Shown piece after piece: positions 16,938 through 24,951 of a stretch of 46,325 nucleotides of DNA. Made by a program: the position numbers and the translations under genes. Position 1 is the first letter of the stretch. Every line of letters begins with the position of its first letter. The stretch spans positions 1 to 46,325 of the forward strand of contig CAYVQZ010000047.1 in the NCBI GenBank assembly GCA_964453435.1, in the 5' to 3' direction. Below the pieces are notes generated by a model. That model did not search any database. It was not told the DNA's origin and saw only the letters and a program-made list of their open reading frames with translations. The DNA is from CAYVQZ01 sp964453435. GTDB taxonomy: Bacteria > Abyssobacteria > SURF-5.

Positions 16938-17435
16938 ATGCTCGAGGACGCAACACTGAGGAAAGCTGTAGAATTGGCCGTGACGACCGAGAAACTGGGA
17001 GCGGGCTTTTATAAAGGGTTGGCCGAGCGGTTCAGCGATAACGAAGAACTGAGTGAACTTTTTTCCACCCTCTCCAGAGACGAGGTTCAGCATGAAAGAG
17101 AGTTCAGCTCTCTGTTGAAAAAAATCCCGGCCGGTTCCGAGGCCGACAATCAGTCCGAAAAGGCGGAGTATCTCAAGGCCGTTTCGTTGTCACAGTTCTT
17201 TGCGGGTCAGGGGCCGCTCAAAGACATCGATAAAATCGAAACCAGAGACGATGCTCTAAACCGGGCGTTTTCGCTGGAAAAGGCGACGCTGCTCTATTAT
17301 CACGGCATACGGGATATCCTTGGAGAGAACGAGGTCCTGCAGGCGATTATCGATGCCGAGAAGAGCCACTTGGTGAGCGTGATGAAATACTTGATCACCG
17401 ATGCCAAGATGCGGGGTCTCTCAGACAAATGGTAA
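16938..17435 (+). CDS. rubrerythrin/ferritin-like diiron protein
   Basis: Cytoplasmic four-helix protein of 165 residues with a complete diiron pattern: Glu18, Glu49-xx-His52 (DEVQHE), Glu114 (LEKATLLYYH) and Glu141-xx-His144 (AEKSHL). This is the ligand order of rubrerythrin-type ferritin-like domains. The rubredoxin domain of classical rubrerythrin is missing, so electrons would have to come from another protein. I chose ATG 16938 because GGAGGG lies about 7 nt upstream. It is probably in an operon with the preceding ferritin-like gene. A role in peroxide reduction or iron handling is likely but not shown. Confidence 0.82.
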   Translation: MLEDATLRKAVELAVTTEKLGAGFYKGLAERFSDNEELSELFSTLSRDEVQHEREFSSLLKKIPAGSEADNQSEKAEYLKAVSLSQFFAGQGPLKDIDKIETRDDALNRAFSLEKATLLYYHGIRDILGENEVLQAIIDAEKSHLVSVMKYLITDAKMRGLSDKW

Positions 17436-17667
17436 AGCTTCCTTTAGTGGACTCCCGCGGTCTGAAGCGCTCATATCCCCGGGGGGATTTTTCACCGCTG
17501 CGTGTCTGCCTCTCCGATGCGCGGCGTGGCCGGTTGCGAGCGTATCCGATAGCTTTCTTTTCGGCGTCTTGAAAACCATAAAAGCGTCCGACAGGCGCTC
17601 GGTGCGCAAGTACTTTCGCGACAACGGAATCGCTTATCTTTTGCTCCGAGCAAAGCCCGGCGCTTCT

Positions 17668-18006
17668 TCATTCCATTTCGTGATGTATGAGCGCGAAGAC
17701 CTCGGTGGTGGGTTTTGGAAGTCCGGCGATTTTCCAGGCCTTGATGGGGTCCGGAAATTGTTCGTAGGTGCACCCCTTTTCCTGGTGAACGTTCCTGCAC
17801 ACGGCGTTCAGGATCGGGAACGAGTTGAATTTCTTGTAGTAATCTCTCATGAACAACAGAATATCCATTCTGTCCTTCGTGAGTTTTTCGAGCCCCTCTC
17901 TTTTTGCCAGTTCTTGCGCGACCGCTTCATTCCACGTTTCAAAATTCGCCAGGTAGCCCTCATCGTCCAACTGAATTTGCTCTCCCGCGCACTCGATTGT
18001 CTGCAT
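17668..18006 (-). CDS. DsrC/TusE-like protein lacking the redox cysteines
   Basis: Protein of 112 residues with the full DsrC fold pattern: LDDEGYLANFETWNE, FMRDYYKKF and the C-terminal arm WKIAGLPKPT. Canonical DsrC ends ...ACKxAGLPKPTGCV, where the two cysteines carry sulfur during dissimilatory sulfur metabolism. Here the inner Cys is Trp (AWK) and the outer one is lost (PKPTTEVF), with a short extra tail to Glu112. Two other cysteines occur at CRNVHQEKGC. It therefore cannot do canonical persulfide chemistry and may be a regulatory or scaffold homologue. ATG 18006 has GCGAGG upstream; an earlier in-frame ATG is possible. It follows a YkgJ-type gene by 57 bp, likely the same transcript. 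Confidence 0.85.
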   Translation of the reverse strand: MQTIECAGEQIQLDDEGYLANFETWNEAVAQELAKREGLEKLTKDRMDILLFMRDYYKKFNSFPILNAVCRNVHQEKGCTYEQFPDPIKAWKIAGLPKPTTEVFALIHHEME

Positions 18007-18063
18007 CGCATCCTCGCTTTCTCTTGCCATTTCAAAAACCACGCGCCGTTTCGCGAACCGGCT

Positions 18064-18753
18064 TCAGCCGCGAATCCGCCGAGTGAGGTCTTTCAGCCAA
18101 ACTCGAACCGCCTTCTGGTCGTTCGGCGGAACGATATATCCGGGATTCGGATGATTTCGAAACAGTTTTGGTCCCTCGATTTTCGCCGAACCTGTTTTAT
18201 ATTCTGTCACAAAATCCGGGTCGCGGAAACAAGGAAGCATATCTATAAGGTACCCGCACCACCCGGGGCGGTCCAAATGTTCGACAAATTGCAGCAATAC
18301 GGTATTCAGCGTCAAAATCCGTTCCCCTATTTCCGCACAGCCGGTCTGTTCGCATCGCACGACGGAGTTCATCAACCGGCACATGAGCGGTCTGTGGTCG
18401 TAGCACAGGCAGCGGTCATCAACCAGTAACGGACACGGCTCGCCGGTCCTCGTCTCCTCCTCCTCGCCGACATCGTGCTTTGCCATGCAGTATGCGGCCC
18501 GCTGGTTGGTCGTCATTGTTAAAGGTGTCAAACAGTCGCCTGTCGGCCACGTGGATGCAAAGCGTTTGACGTGTTCGGAGTTACCCTCCCACAGATACGC
18601 CGCCTCTAACGTCGTGAGAACGAGAGAAGACGTGCAGCAGGTGGCGCACCCGCGCTCGCACGCCCACGGTCCGGAGGACTCGACTATGCCGCCGTACCAT
18701 TCGTAGATGGTTCGCAATGTCTGCAACTTCTTATTGAACATACGAAAACTCAT
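18064..18753 (-). CDS. YkgJ-type cysteine-cluster protein
   Basis: Protein of about 229 residues in the broad zinc/iron-chelating YkgJ-like family. Cysteines cluster as CERGCATCC, then CPLLVDDRCLCYDHRPLMCR, with a further pair near VVRCEQTGC. These usually bind a metal or Fe-S centre; the biochemical role of the family is unclear. I chose ATG 18753, where the sequence becomes protein-like; upstream codons run into the divergent promoter region. It is the first gene of a leftward pair with the DsrC-like gene and is divergent from the SRPBCC gene. Confidence 0.78.
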   Translation of the reverse strand: MSFRMFNKKLQTLRTIYEWYGGIVESSGPWACERGCATCCTSSLVLTTLEAAYLWEGNSEHVKRFASTWPTGDCLTPLTMTTNQRAAYCMAKHDVGEEEETRTGEPCPLLVDDRCLCYDHRPLMCRLMNSVVRCEQTGCAEIGERILTLNTVLLQFVEHLDRPGWCGYLIDMLPCFRDPDFVTEYKTGSAKIEGPKLFRNHPNPGYIVPPNDQKAVRVWLKDLTRRIRG

Positions 18754-18945
18754 TGGGTTCGATTTCCCTTGCTGTTTCCAGCTCAAGTATATCCGAAGAA
18801 GGCTGTTGCAGACCAGTCGGCGGTGTTGCGCGTCACCGAGTTCGCAACAACTGTTATAATTGGGAGAGAGTATCCCCCCGAGCAAAACGAGGAACTAGCG
18901 CGGAGTGACGAATACAGCGCGCGGTTGAACAAAGGAAATCCTCTC

Positions 18946-19434
18946 ATGAATCTGTTTCGCATCCGGGAAACGCAACGATTCCCGATTTCGATTTCCGAGG
19001 CATGGAGCTTCTTTTCCAATCCGAAGAACCTGCAGCGCATCACTCCGCCGTCGCTGGGGCTGGAAATAACATCCGATGTTCCGGAAAAAATGTACCCGGG
19101 AATGATAATCACCTACCGGGTCAGGCCTGTTCTGGGAATCCCGATGCAATGGATAACCGAGATAACCCACGTGGTTGAACCCCATCTTTTCATCGATGAG
19201 CAACGCTTCGGGCCGTACCGGTTCTGGCATCATCAGCATCTTTTCAAGGAAATCGACGGAGGCGTTGAAGCTTCCGACATCGTGCATTACGGGCTTCGTG
19301 GAGGACCCTTCGCTAGGGTGGCAAACGAGTTGGTGGTTCGAAAACAATTATGGAGGATTTTCGAATTCAGAAACAGATACATGGAAGAGTTGTTCGGAAG
19401 GTTCTCGTGCGGCCAGGGCGAAAAACCCCTGTGA
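18946..19434 (+). CDS. SRPBCC (START-like) ligand-binding protein
   Basis: Protein of 162 residues in the SRPBCC helix-grip superfamily, close to the cyclase/dehydrase-type COG4276 group. The start RETQRFPISISEAWSFFSNP is typical, followed by the beta strands PGMIITYRVRP, WITEITHVVEP and FIDEQRFGPYRFWHH. Such proteins bind hydrophobic ligands or serve as sugar-nucleotide-linked accessory domains; no specific ligand can be named. AAAGGAAA precedes the ATG. It is followed by repeat copy D. Confidence 0.82.
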   Translation: MNLFRIRETQRFPISISEAWSFFSNPKNLQRITPPSLGLEITSDVPEKMYPGMIITYRVRPVLGIPMQWITEITHVVEPHLFIDEQRFGPYRFWHHQHLFKEIDGGVEASDIVHYGLRGGPFARVANELVVRKQLWRIFEFRNRYMEELFGRFSCGQGEKPL

Positions 19435-19465
19435 ATGTGTCCCGTGCTTCGGGGACAGTGAATCC

Positions 19466-19688
19466 GTCTCACGATTACCAAGCGCGGGGAAGTGTCCCAG
19501 ATTACGGAATCCCCCCGTCTTTTGCGTTGAGCGCAGCGAAATCCCGCGGACTCGCGGGACCATTCCACGGCTCGACCGGGGAATCCAGTTATTCCTTCGC
19601 TGAGCGGATCACGCGCATCGCGTGAGACACGCGGGATAGAATCGGGACTGTCCCCGAAGCGAACAACCTTCACCATGAATCGTGGGAC
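19466..19688 (-). repeat. dispersed hairpin element, copy D (long form)
   Basis: Element of 223 bp from GTCTCACGATT (19466) to AATCGTGGGAC (ending 19688). It is the inverted, nearly identical twin of copy C, 9 kb away. It lies between convergent SRPBCC and RND permease genes, so it could serve both as a 3' structure. A partial end (GTGTCCCGTGCTTCGGGGAC) abuts it on the left. Confidence 0.88.
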
Positions 19689-19764
19689 ACACCCTGTTCG
19701 ACCTTTGTGCCCGATAACCGTTGGACGCATCGTGCCGCCGTTTCGGCACATTCCCGCATCTTTC

Positions 19765-22700
19765 TTATCGTCCTGCCGACTCGGAAGCCGTTCGCGCACG
19801 CCGCGGGCGACCTCGCACCTTTTCAGTGGTTCCGTCGATGAGTTGATACATGGTGGGAACGACCACGAGCGTGAGCAGTGTTGCGAACGCGAGCCCGAAG
19901 ATAACGGCGATCGCCATCGAGCTCCACCATTGACTGCTTGCGGTTCCCGCCACAAATCGGAAGTCCCTGAAATCGAAACTGAAGCCCGTCGCCATCGGAA
20001 GCAGGCCCAGAATCGTGGTGACGGCCGTGAGAAGCACGGGACGCAGCCTCACGAGACCGGCGTGAACCAGCGCCTGGCGCCGCTCAAAGCCGCGTTCTCG
20101 GAGAATCTGGATGTAATCGATCAACACGATGGCGTTGTTGACAACGACGCCGGCAAGGCTGATGACGCCGACGCCGGTCATTATAATTCCGAATGGCAGC
20201 CCGGTCACAAGCAGACCGATGAGCACACCAACGAGAGAAAGAATCACTGACACCATGACGATAAAGGGCAAAGCGACCGAATTGAAAAGCGTGACCAGAA
20301 TGATGGCGATGAGAAACAGAGCGACGACGAACGCCCTCAGGAGGAAATCGCTGGACTCCTTCTGTCTCTCATCCTGGCCGGTATATCGCAACGCGTAGCC
20401 GGCCGGCGGATTGTAGCTCGACAACCTCTGTTTGACCTCGGCAAGGGCGTCGTTCGGAAGTCTGCCTTCCACCTCAGCCTTGACCGTGATGACCCTGTTC
20501 TGGTCTATGCGAGTGATCGACCCAAGACCTCCGGCATACTCCATTTGCGCGAGCGAAGAGAGCGGGATCGGCTGCCCGCCGGGGCCCGGTATGTTCAACC
20601 GGAGAATTTTCCCGGGATTATCCCGAAACTCCGGCGGCAGACGAAGCGTGATGTCGTATTCGTCTTCTCCTTGCCGAAACGTGCCCACTTTGCGCCCGAG
20701 GACCGCCGCCTTGATAAAATTCGCGACCATAACCGTATTGACTCCGAGCAGGGCGGCGCGTTGGCGGTCAACCCGGAACCTCAGTTCCGGCCGGGCCTGT
20801 TCGTAATCGTCCTTGAGGTCAACGAGTCCCGGAACACTCTCGATACGGGTCTTGACCTCTCTGGTTATCCGGGCGAGAATGTCGAAATCCTCGCCCGATA
20901 TCTCGATGTTGATTGGAGGGTCTTGAGGAGGCCCCTGTTGCTCTTCCTTCACCTCGATTTCGGCTCCCGGCAGTCCCGAAAGGTCGTTGCGAATCTGCTG
21001 GATCAGCAACCGGGAAGACTGCTTGCGCTCTTCCATTTCTTTGAAGTCTATCGAGATTCGCGCCATGTGGGACCCCGAACTCATTCCTCCGAAAAAGCCG
21101 CCGGGCCTCGTCCCCACGTTCGCCACGTACGTTTCGATATCTTCGTAATCCTGTAACTTCCGTTCTATCTGCCGCACGGTCTGGTCCGTTCGCTCCAGGC
21201 TCGTGCCCTCGGGCATCCAGACAAAAATCATCGCGCTGTCGGGGTCTGCCTTGGGGAAGAACTCGACGCCGTGGCCGAAGCGTCCATACAGGGCAAGCGT
21301 TCCCATCAGTGTCAGGCCGCAGAGGAACAAGGTTATTCCCGGGTGGTCCAGCGAGAGATTGAGAAATCGCTCGTACCGACCGAGAAACCAACTCTCCTTC
21401 TTCACCTTTCTGATGTCGCGCGTCGACCTGACCCGCATGAACCGTGAACAGAGCGCCGGATTCACTACCATTGCAACGAAGAGGGACGCCGTGAGCGTGA
21501 TGATAACTGTCTTCGGGAGATACCCCATGAACTCTCCCGTGATGCCCGGCCAGAAAAGCATCGGCAAGAACGCGCAGATTGTTGTGAGCGTTGAGGTGAT
21601 AACCGGCCATGCGACTTCGGCCGTCGCCTCGCGGGCGGCCGTAATGCGGTCCTTTCCCTCCTGCATGTGACGATAGATGTTTTCGACGATGACGATGGCA
21701 TTGTCCACCAGCATTCCGAGCGAGAGGATGAGGCCGAACAGAACGACATTGCTGAGGGTTAACCCCACCACTCTCAAGACCGTGAACGAAATGAGCATCG
21801 AAATCGGAATGGCGAGCGCCACGAAGAGCGCATTGACGAACCCCATCGACACAAAAATGACAGCCAATACAAGCAACAACCCTGACAGAATGTTGTTTTC
21901 GAGGTCGGAGAGCATGATTCGAATCCACTTGGAAGCGTCCATTGATACGATAATTTCCACTCCCTCCGGCAGCGTCCTTCCAGCCTCCTCCAGAATGCGC
22001 TTCACCTCGTTCGTAATCAGAAATGCGTTCTCACCGGTCCTTTTTTGGATGCTGATGGCGACAGACTCGCGCCCATTGATTCGAGAATAGCTTTCCGGGT
22101 CCTTGAACGTGTCCCGTATTCGAGCGACATCCGTCAAGTAAATAGGATTGTCGTTGCGCGTCATGAGAATCAGGTTCTGCGCTTCCTGGGGGGTTCTGAA
22201 TTCGCCGGGAACGCGGACCTGAAACTTGGCCTCGGGCAAATCGATGTTCCCGGCCGCAACGTCGGCGTTCTCCGACTCGATCAATTGGATGAGTTCGGCA
22301 AACGGTATCTCGTAGGCGGCAAGCCGGTCGGGGTCCGGCTCGAGCCTGATCTCCCTCTCGAGTCCGCCGATGACCGCCGCATCGAGCACGCCGGGAATGG
22401 ATTCGATTTTCTCTTCGAGGTCGTCGGCGATTGCCTTCAATCGAATCAGCCCCGTGTCGCCTGCGACGTTGACTATCATGATCGGAAAATCGGAGAAACT
22501 GACTTCGGTAATTACCGGATCGTCAATGTCGTCTGGCAGGTCCGGCCTCGCCTGGTCAACCTTGTCTCGCACCTTCTGGAGCGCATCGTCAATGTCCACC
22601 TCGGGCAGGAATTCGATGCTTATGGTCGAGATGCCCTCCGCCGAGACCGATGTGATCTCCTCGACATCGCGTAATCCCTTCAGCTTTTTTTCCAGGGGAA

Positions 22701-22893
22701 CCGTCACGTTGTTTTCCATGTCGGCGGGAGAGACTCCGGTGTAGGTGGTGGTTACGATGATGTACGGGACCGGTATGTCCGGCGCGAGTTCCCGCGGGAG
22801 CGTGACGTAATTGTAGACACCGAACACGACAATCATGATAAGCAGCACGAACACCGTCGTCCGCTTTTTTATCGAGATATCGGGAATATACAT
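19765..22893 (-). CDS. RND efflux transporter permease
   Basis: Inner-membrane proton-driven exporter of 1042 residues, full length for the AcrB/HAE family. It has two repeats, each with one N-terminal helix, a large periplasmic pore domain and a helical bundle. The start MYIPDISIKKRTTVFVLLIM and the motif GMLVDNAIVIVENIYRHM in TM4 are diagnostic; the Asp is the proton-relay residue, with Asn where AcrB has a second Asp. It should work with the adaptor encoded 9 bp upstream. No outer-membrane factor gene is nearby. It is the last gene of a tetR-adaptor-permease operon. Confidence 0.96.
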   Translation of the reverse strand: MYIPDISIKKRTTVFVLLIMIVVFGVYNYVTLPRELAPDIPVPYIIVTTTYTGVSPADMENNVTVPLEKKLKGLRDVEEITSVSAEGISTISIEFLPEVDIDDALQKVRDKVDQARPDLPDDIDDPVITEVSFSDFPIMIVNVAGDTGLIRLKAIADDLEEKIESIPGVLDAAVIGGLEREIRLEPDPDRLAAYEIPFAELIQLIESENADVAAGNIDLPEAKFQVRVPGEFRTPQEAQNLILMTRNDNPIYLTDVARIRDTFKDPESYSRINGRESVAISIQKRTGENAFLITNEVKRILEEAGRTLPEGVEIIVSMDASKWIRIMLSDLENNILSGLLLVLAVIFVSMGFVNALFVALAIPISMLISFTVLRVVGLTLSNVVLFGLILSLGMLVDNAIVIVENIYRHMQEGKDRITAAREATAEVAWPVITSTLTTICAFLPMLFWPGITGEFMGYLPKTVIITLTASLFVAMVVNPALCSRFMRVRSTRDIRKVKKESWFLGRYERFLNLSLDHPGITLFLCGLTLMGTLALYGRFGHGVEFFPKADPDSAMIFVWMPEGTSLERTDQTVRQIERKLQDYEDIETYVANVGTRPGGFFGGMSSGSHMARISIDFKEMEERKQSSRLLIQQIRNDLSGLPGAEIEVKEEQQGPPQDPPINIEISGEDFDILARITREVKTRIESVPGLVDLKDDYEQARPELRFRVDRQRAALLGVNTVMVANFIKAAVLGRKVGTFRQGEDEYDITLRLPPEFRDNPGKILRLNIPGPGGQPIPLSSLAQMEYAGGLGSITRIDQNRVITVKAEVEGRLPNDALAEVKQRLSSYNPPAGYALRYTGQDERQKESSDFLLRAFVVALFLIAIILVTLFNSVALPFIVMVSVILSLVGVLIGLLVTGLPFGIIMTGVGVISLAGVVVNNAIVLIDYIQILRERGFERRQALVHAGLVRLRPVLLTAVTTILGLLPMATGFSFDFRDFRFVAGTASSQWWSSMAIAVIFGLAFATLLTLVVVPTMYQLIDGTTEKVRGRPRRARTASESAGR

Positions 22894-22902
22894 GCAAGCC
22901 CT

Positions 22903-23973
22903 CTACAGAGCCACGGGGGAACCAGTGACCCTGACGCGCTCGCCATCCGCAAGCTCGCGTTGTCCCTCAACAATCAGTCGGTCTCCCGGCTCCAAACCCC
23001 TGACGACCTGGATGCGTGTCCCGTCGAGAACTCCGAGCTCAACCAGTCGCTCGCGGGCACGGCCTCCCTCCTCGACGAACACCATCGAGTAGTCGCCTCG
23101 GGGAATAACCGAGAAAAGCGGGACAGTGACGGCGTCGGGAAATTCTCTCTTCAAGCTTTTCACCCGCGCGATCATCGACGGCAGTATTTCTCGTTTGGGA
23201 TTCCGGACCGTTATCTCGACATCATAGGTGCGCGTGCCCGGATCGCCGATCACGCTGATGTAAGTGACAACACCTTCATACTCGCCGTTTTTCAGGAAAT
23301 CAAGCGAAACGCTCACCTTCTGGCCAACCCGTATTGACGGAATATCCTTTTCGGGCGCCTTTACGACCACCTTTACCGGGTCGATGACCACGATATCCGC
23401 TATCTTGTTCCCCTGTCGGACATACTCGCCTTCATCAAAATACAACTTGTTCAAAATGCCCGCGCTCGGCGCCCGTATCGTCGCTTTCTCCAGCTCTATC
23501 TTCGCGACCTCGAGCCGCGAGGCGGCGCTTGCGAGTGTGGCCCTGCACTGGTCCAGTTGCTCATTGCTGATAATTCCTTCTTTGTGGAGACTCTCGACAC
23601 GTTTGCAGTTGCTCGCGGCAAGGTTATACGCGGCCTGCGCCTCGTCGAGCTGCGCCCGGAACGCGCGCTGGTCAATTCGGACAAGGGGTGTCCCGGCCTG
23701 CGCGATATAGTCTCCTTCGCTCGGGCCGATCCAGTCGATGCGGCCGTCCACCTCCGCCGAAATCTCTGTCAGCAGGTAGGGCTTAACACTTGCCGGTAGC
23801 TCGATCCACTCTCTCAGCAGCGCAGGCTCTACTTCCATGACTCTTACGTCCCGCACCCGTTCCTCTGCGGATTGCTCGACCGACCGTGTCGGCTTCGGCA
23901 GAAAGAACAGACCGACAACTGCGGCTGTCAGGAAAATGAGCAATAGCCCGACGATAATTCGGTTCTTCGTCAT
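22903..23973 (-). CDS. RND efflux periplasmic adaptor
   Basis: Membrane-fusion protein of 356 residues bridging the RND permease and an outer-membrane channel. An N-terminal membrane anchor (about 6-26) is followed by the first lipoyl-like half (GRIDWIGPSEGDYIAQAGTPLVRID), a coiled-coil hairpin (about 100-160), the second lipoyl half (ATIRAPSAGILNKLYFDEGEYV) and the beta-barrel. No lipobox is present. AGGAAG lies just upstream of the ATG. It is cotranscribed with the permease. Confidence 0.95.
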   Translation of the reverse strand: MTKNRIIVGLLLIFLTAAVVGLFFLPKPTRSVEQSAEERVRDVRVMEVEPALLREWIELPASVKPYLLTEISAEVDGRIDWIGPSEGDYIAQAGTPLVRIDQRAFRAQLDEAQAAYNLAASNCKRVESLHKEGIISNEQLDQCRATLASAASRLEVAKIELEKATIRAPSAGILNKLYFDEGEYVRQGNKIADIVVIDPVKVVVKAPEKDIPSIRVGQKVSVSLDFLKNGEYEGVVTYISVIGDPGTRTYDVEITVRNPKREILPSMIARVKSLKREFPDAVTVPLFSVIPRGDYSMVFVEEGGRARERLVELGVLDGTRIQVVRGLEPGDRLIVEGQRELADGERVRVTGSPVAL

Positions 23974-23976
23974 ACG

Positions 23977-24195
23977 TTACTTCCTTAACAGGAGCCGGTT
24001 ACCTCTCATGTATCCAAGTTCCAATTCGGACCACTCATTCGCGAACAGCGAGTCCAAACGGCACGTGCGCATTTTGGTAAAATGCCAGAATGTGTGTCCG
24101 AAAGATTCATCCGCTGTATGTGGAAGAGATTCACGTTCCCGGGCGGGCATTTCGATCAATCGTCTGACGAAAGTCTTCGCGGAAGATGCCTTCAC
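23977..24195 (-). CDS. possible small ORF between tetR and the efflux adaptor
   Basis: A 72-codon frame fills the gap between the TetR gene and the adaptor gene. Its GTG start overlaps the tetR stop (GTGA), and it ends 3 bp before the adaptor ATG. The spacing looks like translational coupling, but the sequence matches no family I recognise and could be chance. It contains a small hairpin (GCATTTT-ggt-AAAATGC, 24069-24085). Confidence 0.3.
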   Translation of the reverse strand: MKASSAKTFVRRLIEMPARERESLPHTADESFGHTFWHFTKMRTCRLDSLFANEWSELELGYMRGNRLLLRK

Positions 24196-24809
24196 TTGAA
24201 CCCTGAGCCCGACGGCTTGAGCCCGTTCACCAAATCGTCCACAATCGTTCTTGCCAGGGTTCGAGGCAGTTCTCCGCGCCCGTCCACATAGAGCATCACG
24301 TATGTGCTTATGATGCCCCGCAAGTAATACACGGCCGTCTCCTCCTTGCCTCGTCGAATAATCCCCGCGGCGGAGGCCGACCTCATCAAATCTGTCAGCA
24401 TTCGCAAAATATCGAAGCCGTAGGCCACAAAATCATAGTCGATCTTCTTTCTGTCGGGCCCGAAATTCAGGGCGTAAATGAAGCGGACAAAATCCGGGCG
24501 GCAACGACAAAAATCGAAGTGGGCGTCGACGACTCGGGTTATTTGTTCGACCGGGTCCTTGAACTTTTGCTCGCAGATATCTCTCAATTGAAATCGAAAT
24601 TCATCGAGTCCCGACTGTATGAGATGCTGGCAGAGGTCCTCCTTGCATTTGAAATAATAGTAAATTACGGGCTTCGTGACGCCCGACGCTTGCGCTATTT
24701 CCCGCACGGATGTGGCGACGTACCCCTTTTCCGAAAGGAGAAGGAGAGCATGTTTCTCGATTAGTTCTTTGGTAGGCGCGGCGATCTCTTTTTCCTTTCG
24801 GCCCATCAT
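24192..24809 (-). CDS. TetR/AcrR-family repressor of the RND pump
   Basis: Regulator of 205 residues. The DNA-binding domain is at about 18-62: LLLSEKGYVATSVREIAQAS followed by GVTKPVIYYYFKCKEDL. The C-terminal helices would bind a pump substrate or metabolite. It is the first gene of the leftward efflux operon, and a perfect 16-bp palindrome lies 17 bp upstream of its ATG, so autoregulation and pump repression are likely. The ligand is unknown. Confidence 0.92.
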   Translation of the reverse strand: MMGRKEKEIAAPTKELIEKHALLLLSEKGYVATSVREIAQASGVTKPVIYYYFKCKEDLCQHLIQSGLDEFRFQLRDICEQKFKDPVEQITRVVDAHFDFCRCRPDFVRFIYALNFGPDRKKIDYDFVAYGFDILRMLTDLMRSASAAGIIRRGKEETAVYYLRGIISTYVMLYVDGRGELPRTLARTIVDDLVNGLKPSGSGFK

Positions 24810-24825
24810 GTCTCCCCTCTTTTTT

Positions 24826-24853
24826 TACTTACCGGTAAGTATAATATAGTATA
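24826..24853 (-). promoter_or_regulatory. TetR operator palindrome with upstream -10 box
   Basis: A perfect 16-bp palindrome TACTTACCGGTAAGTA (24826-24841) follows a minus-strand TATACT (24848-24853), with a weak TTGCGG (24871-24876) 17 bp further up. The palindrome would cover the start of transcription, a typical position for a TetR-type repressor. Confidence 0.75.
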
Positions 24854-24883
24854 CACGCCCGACGCTCTTTCCGCAAGCCCACG

Positions 24884-24907
24884 TATACTCTCGCTCACGA
24901 GACTATA
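24884..24907. promoter_or_regulatory. second imperfect palindrome between tetR and the DUF523 gene
   Basis: TATAcTCTCG-ctca-CGAGAcTATA forms a 24-bp inverted repeat with 10-bp arms and one mismatched pair. It differs from the TetR operator in sequence and may serve the rightward gene that starts about 45 bp downstream. Confidence 0.35.
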
Positions 24908-24951
24908 GAAGACTCCGGATATGCGTGGCACAATTAAGCATGTCATACCTC

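Noticed and set aside
20819..21928. Long leftward frame inside the RND permease gene
   Set aside because: Same strand but wrong frame; the permease is unbroken over its full length.
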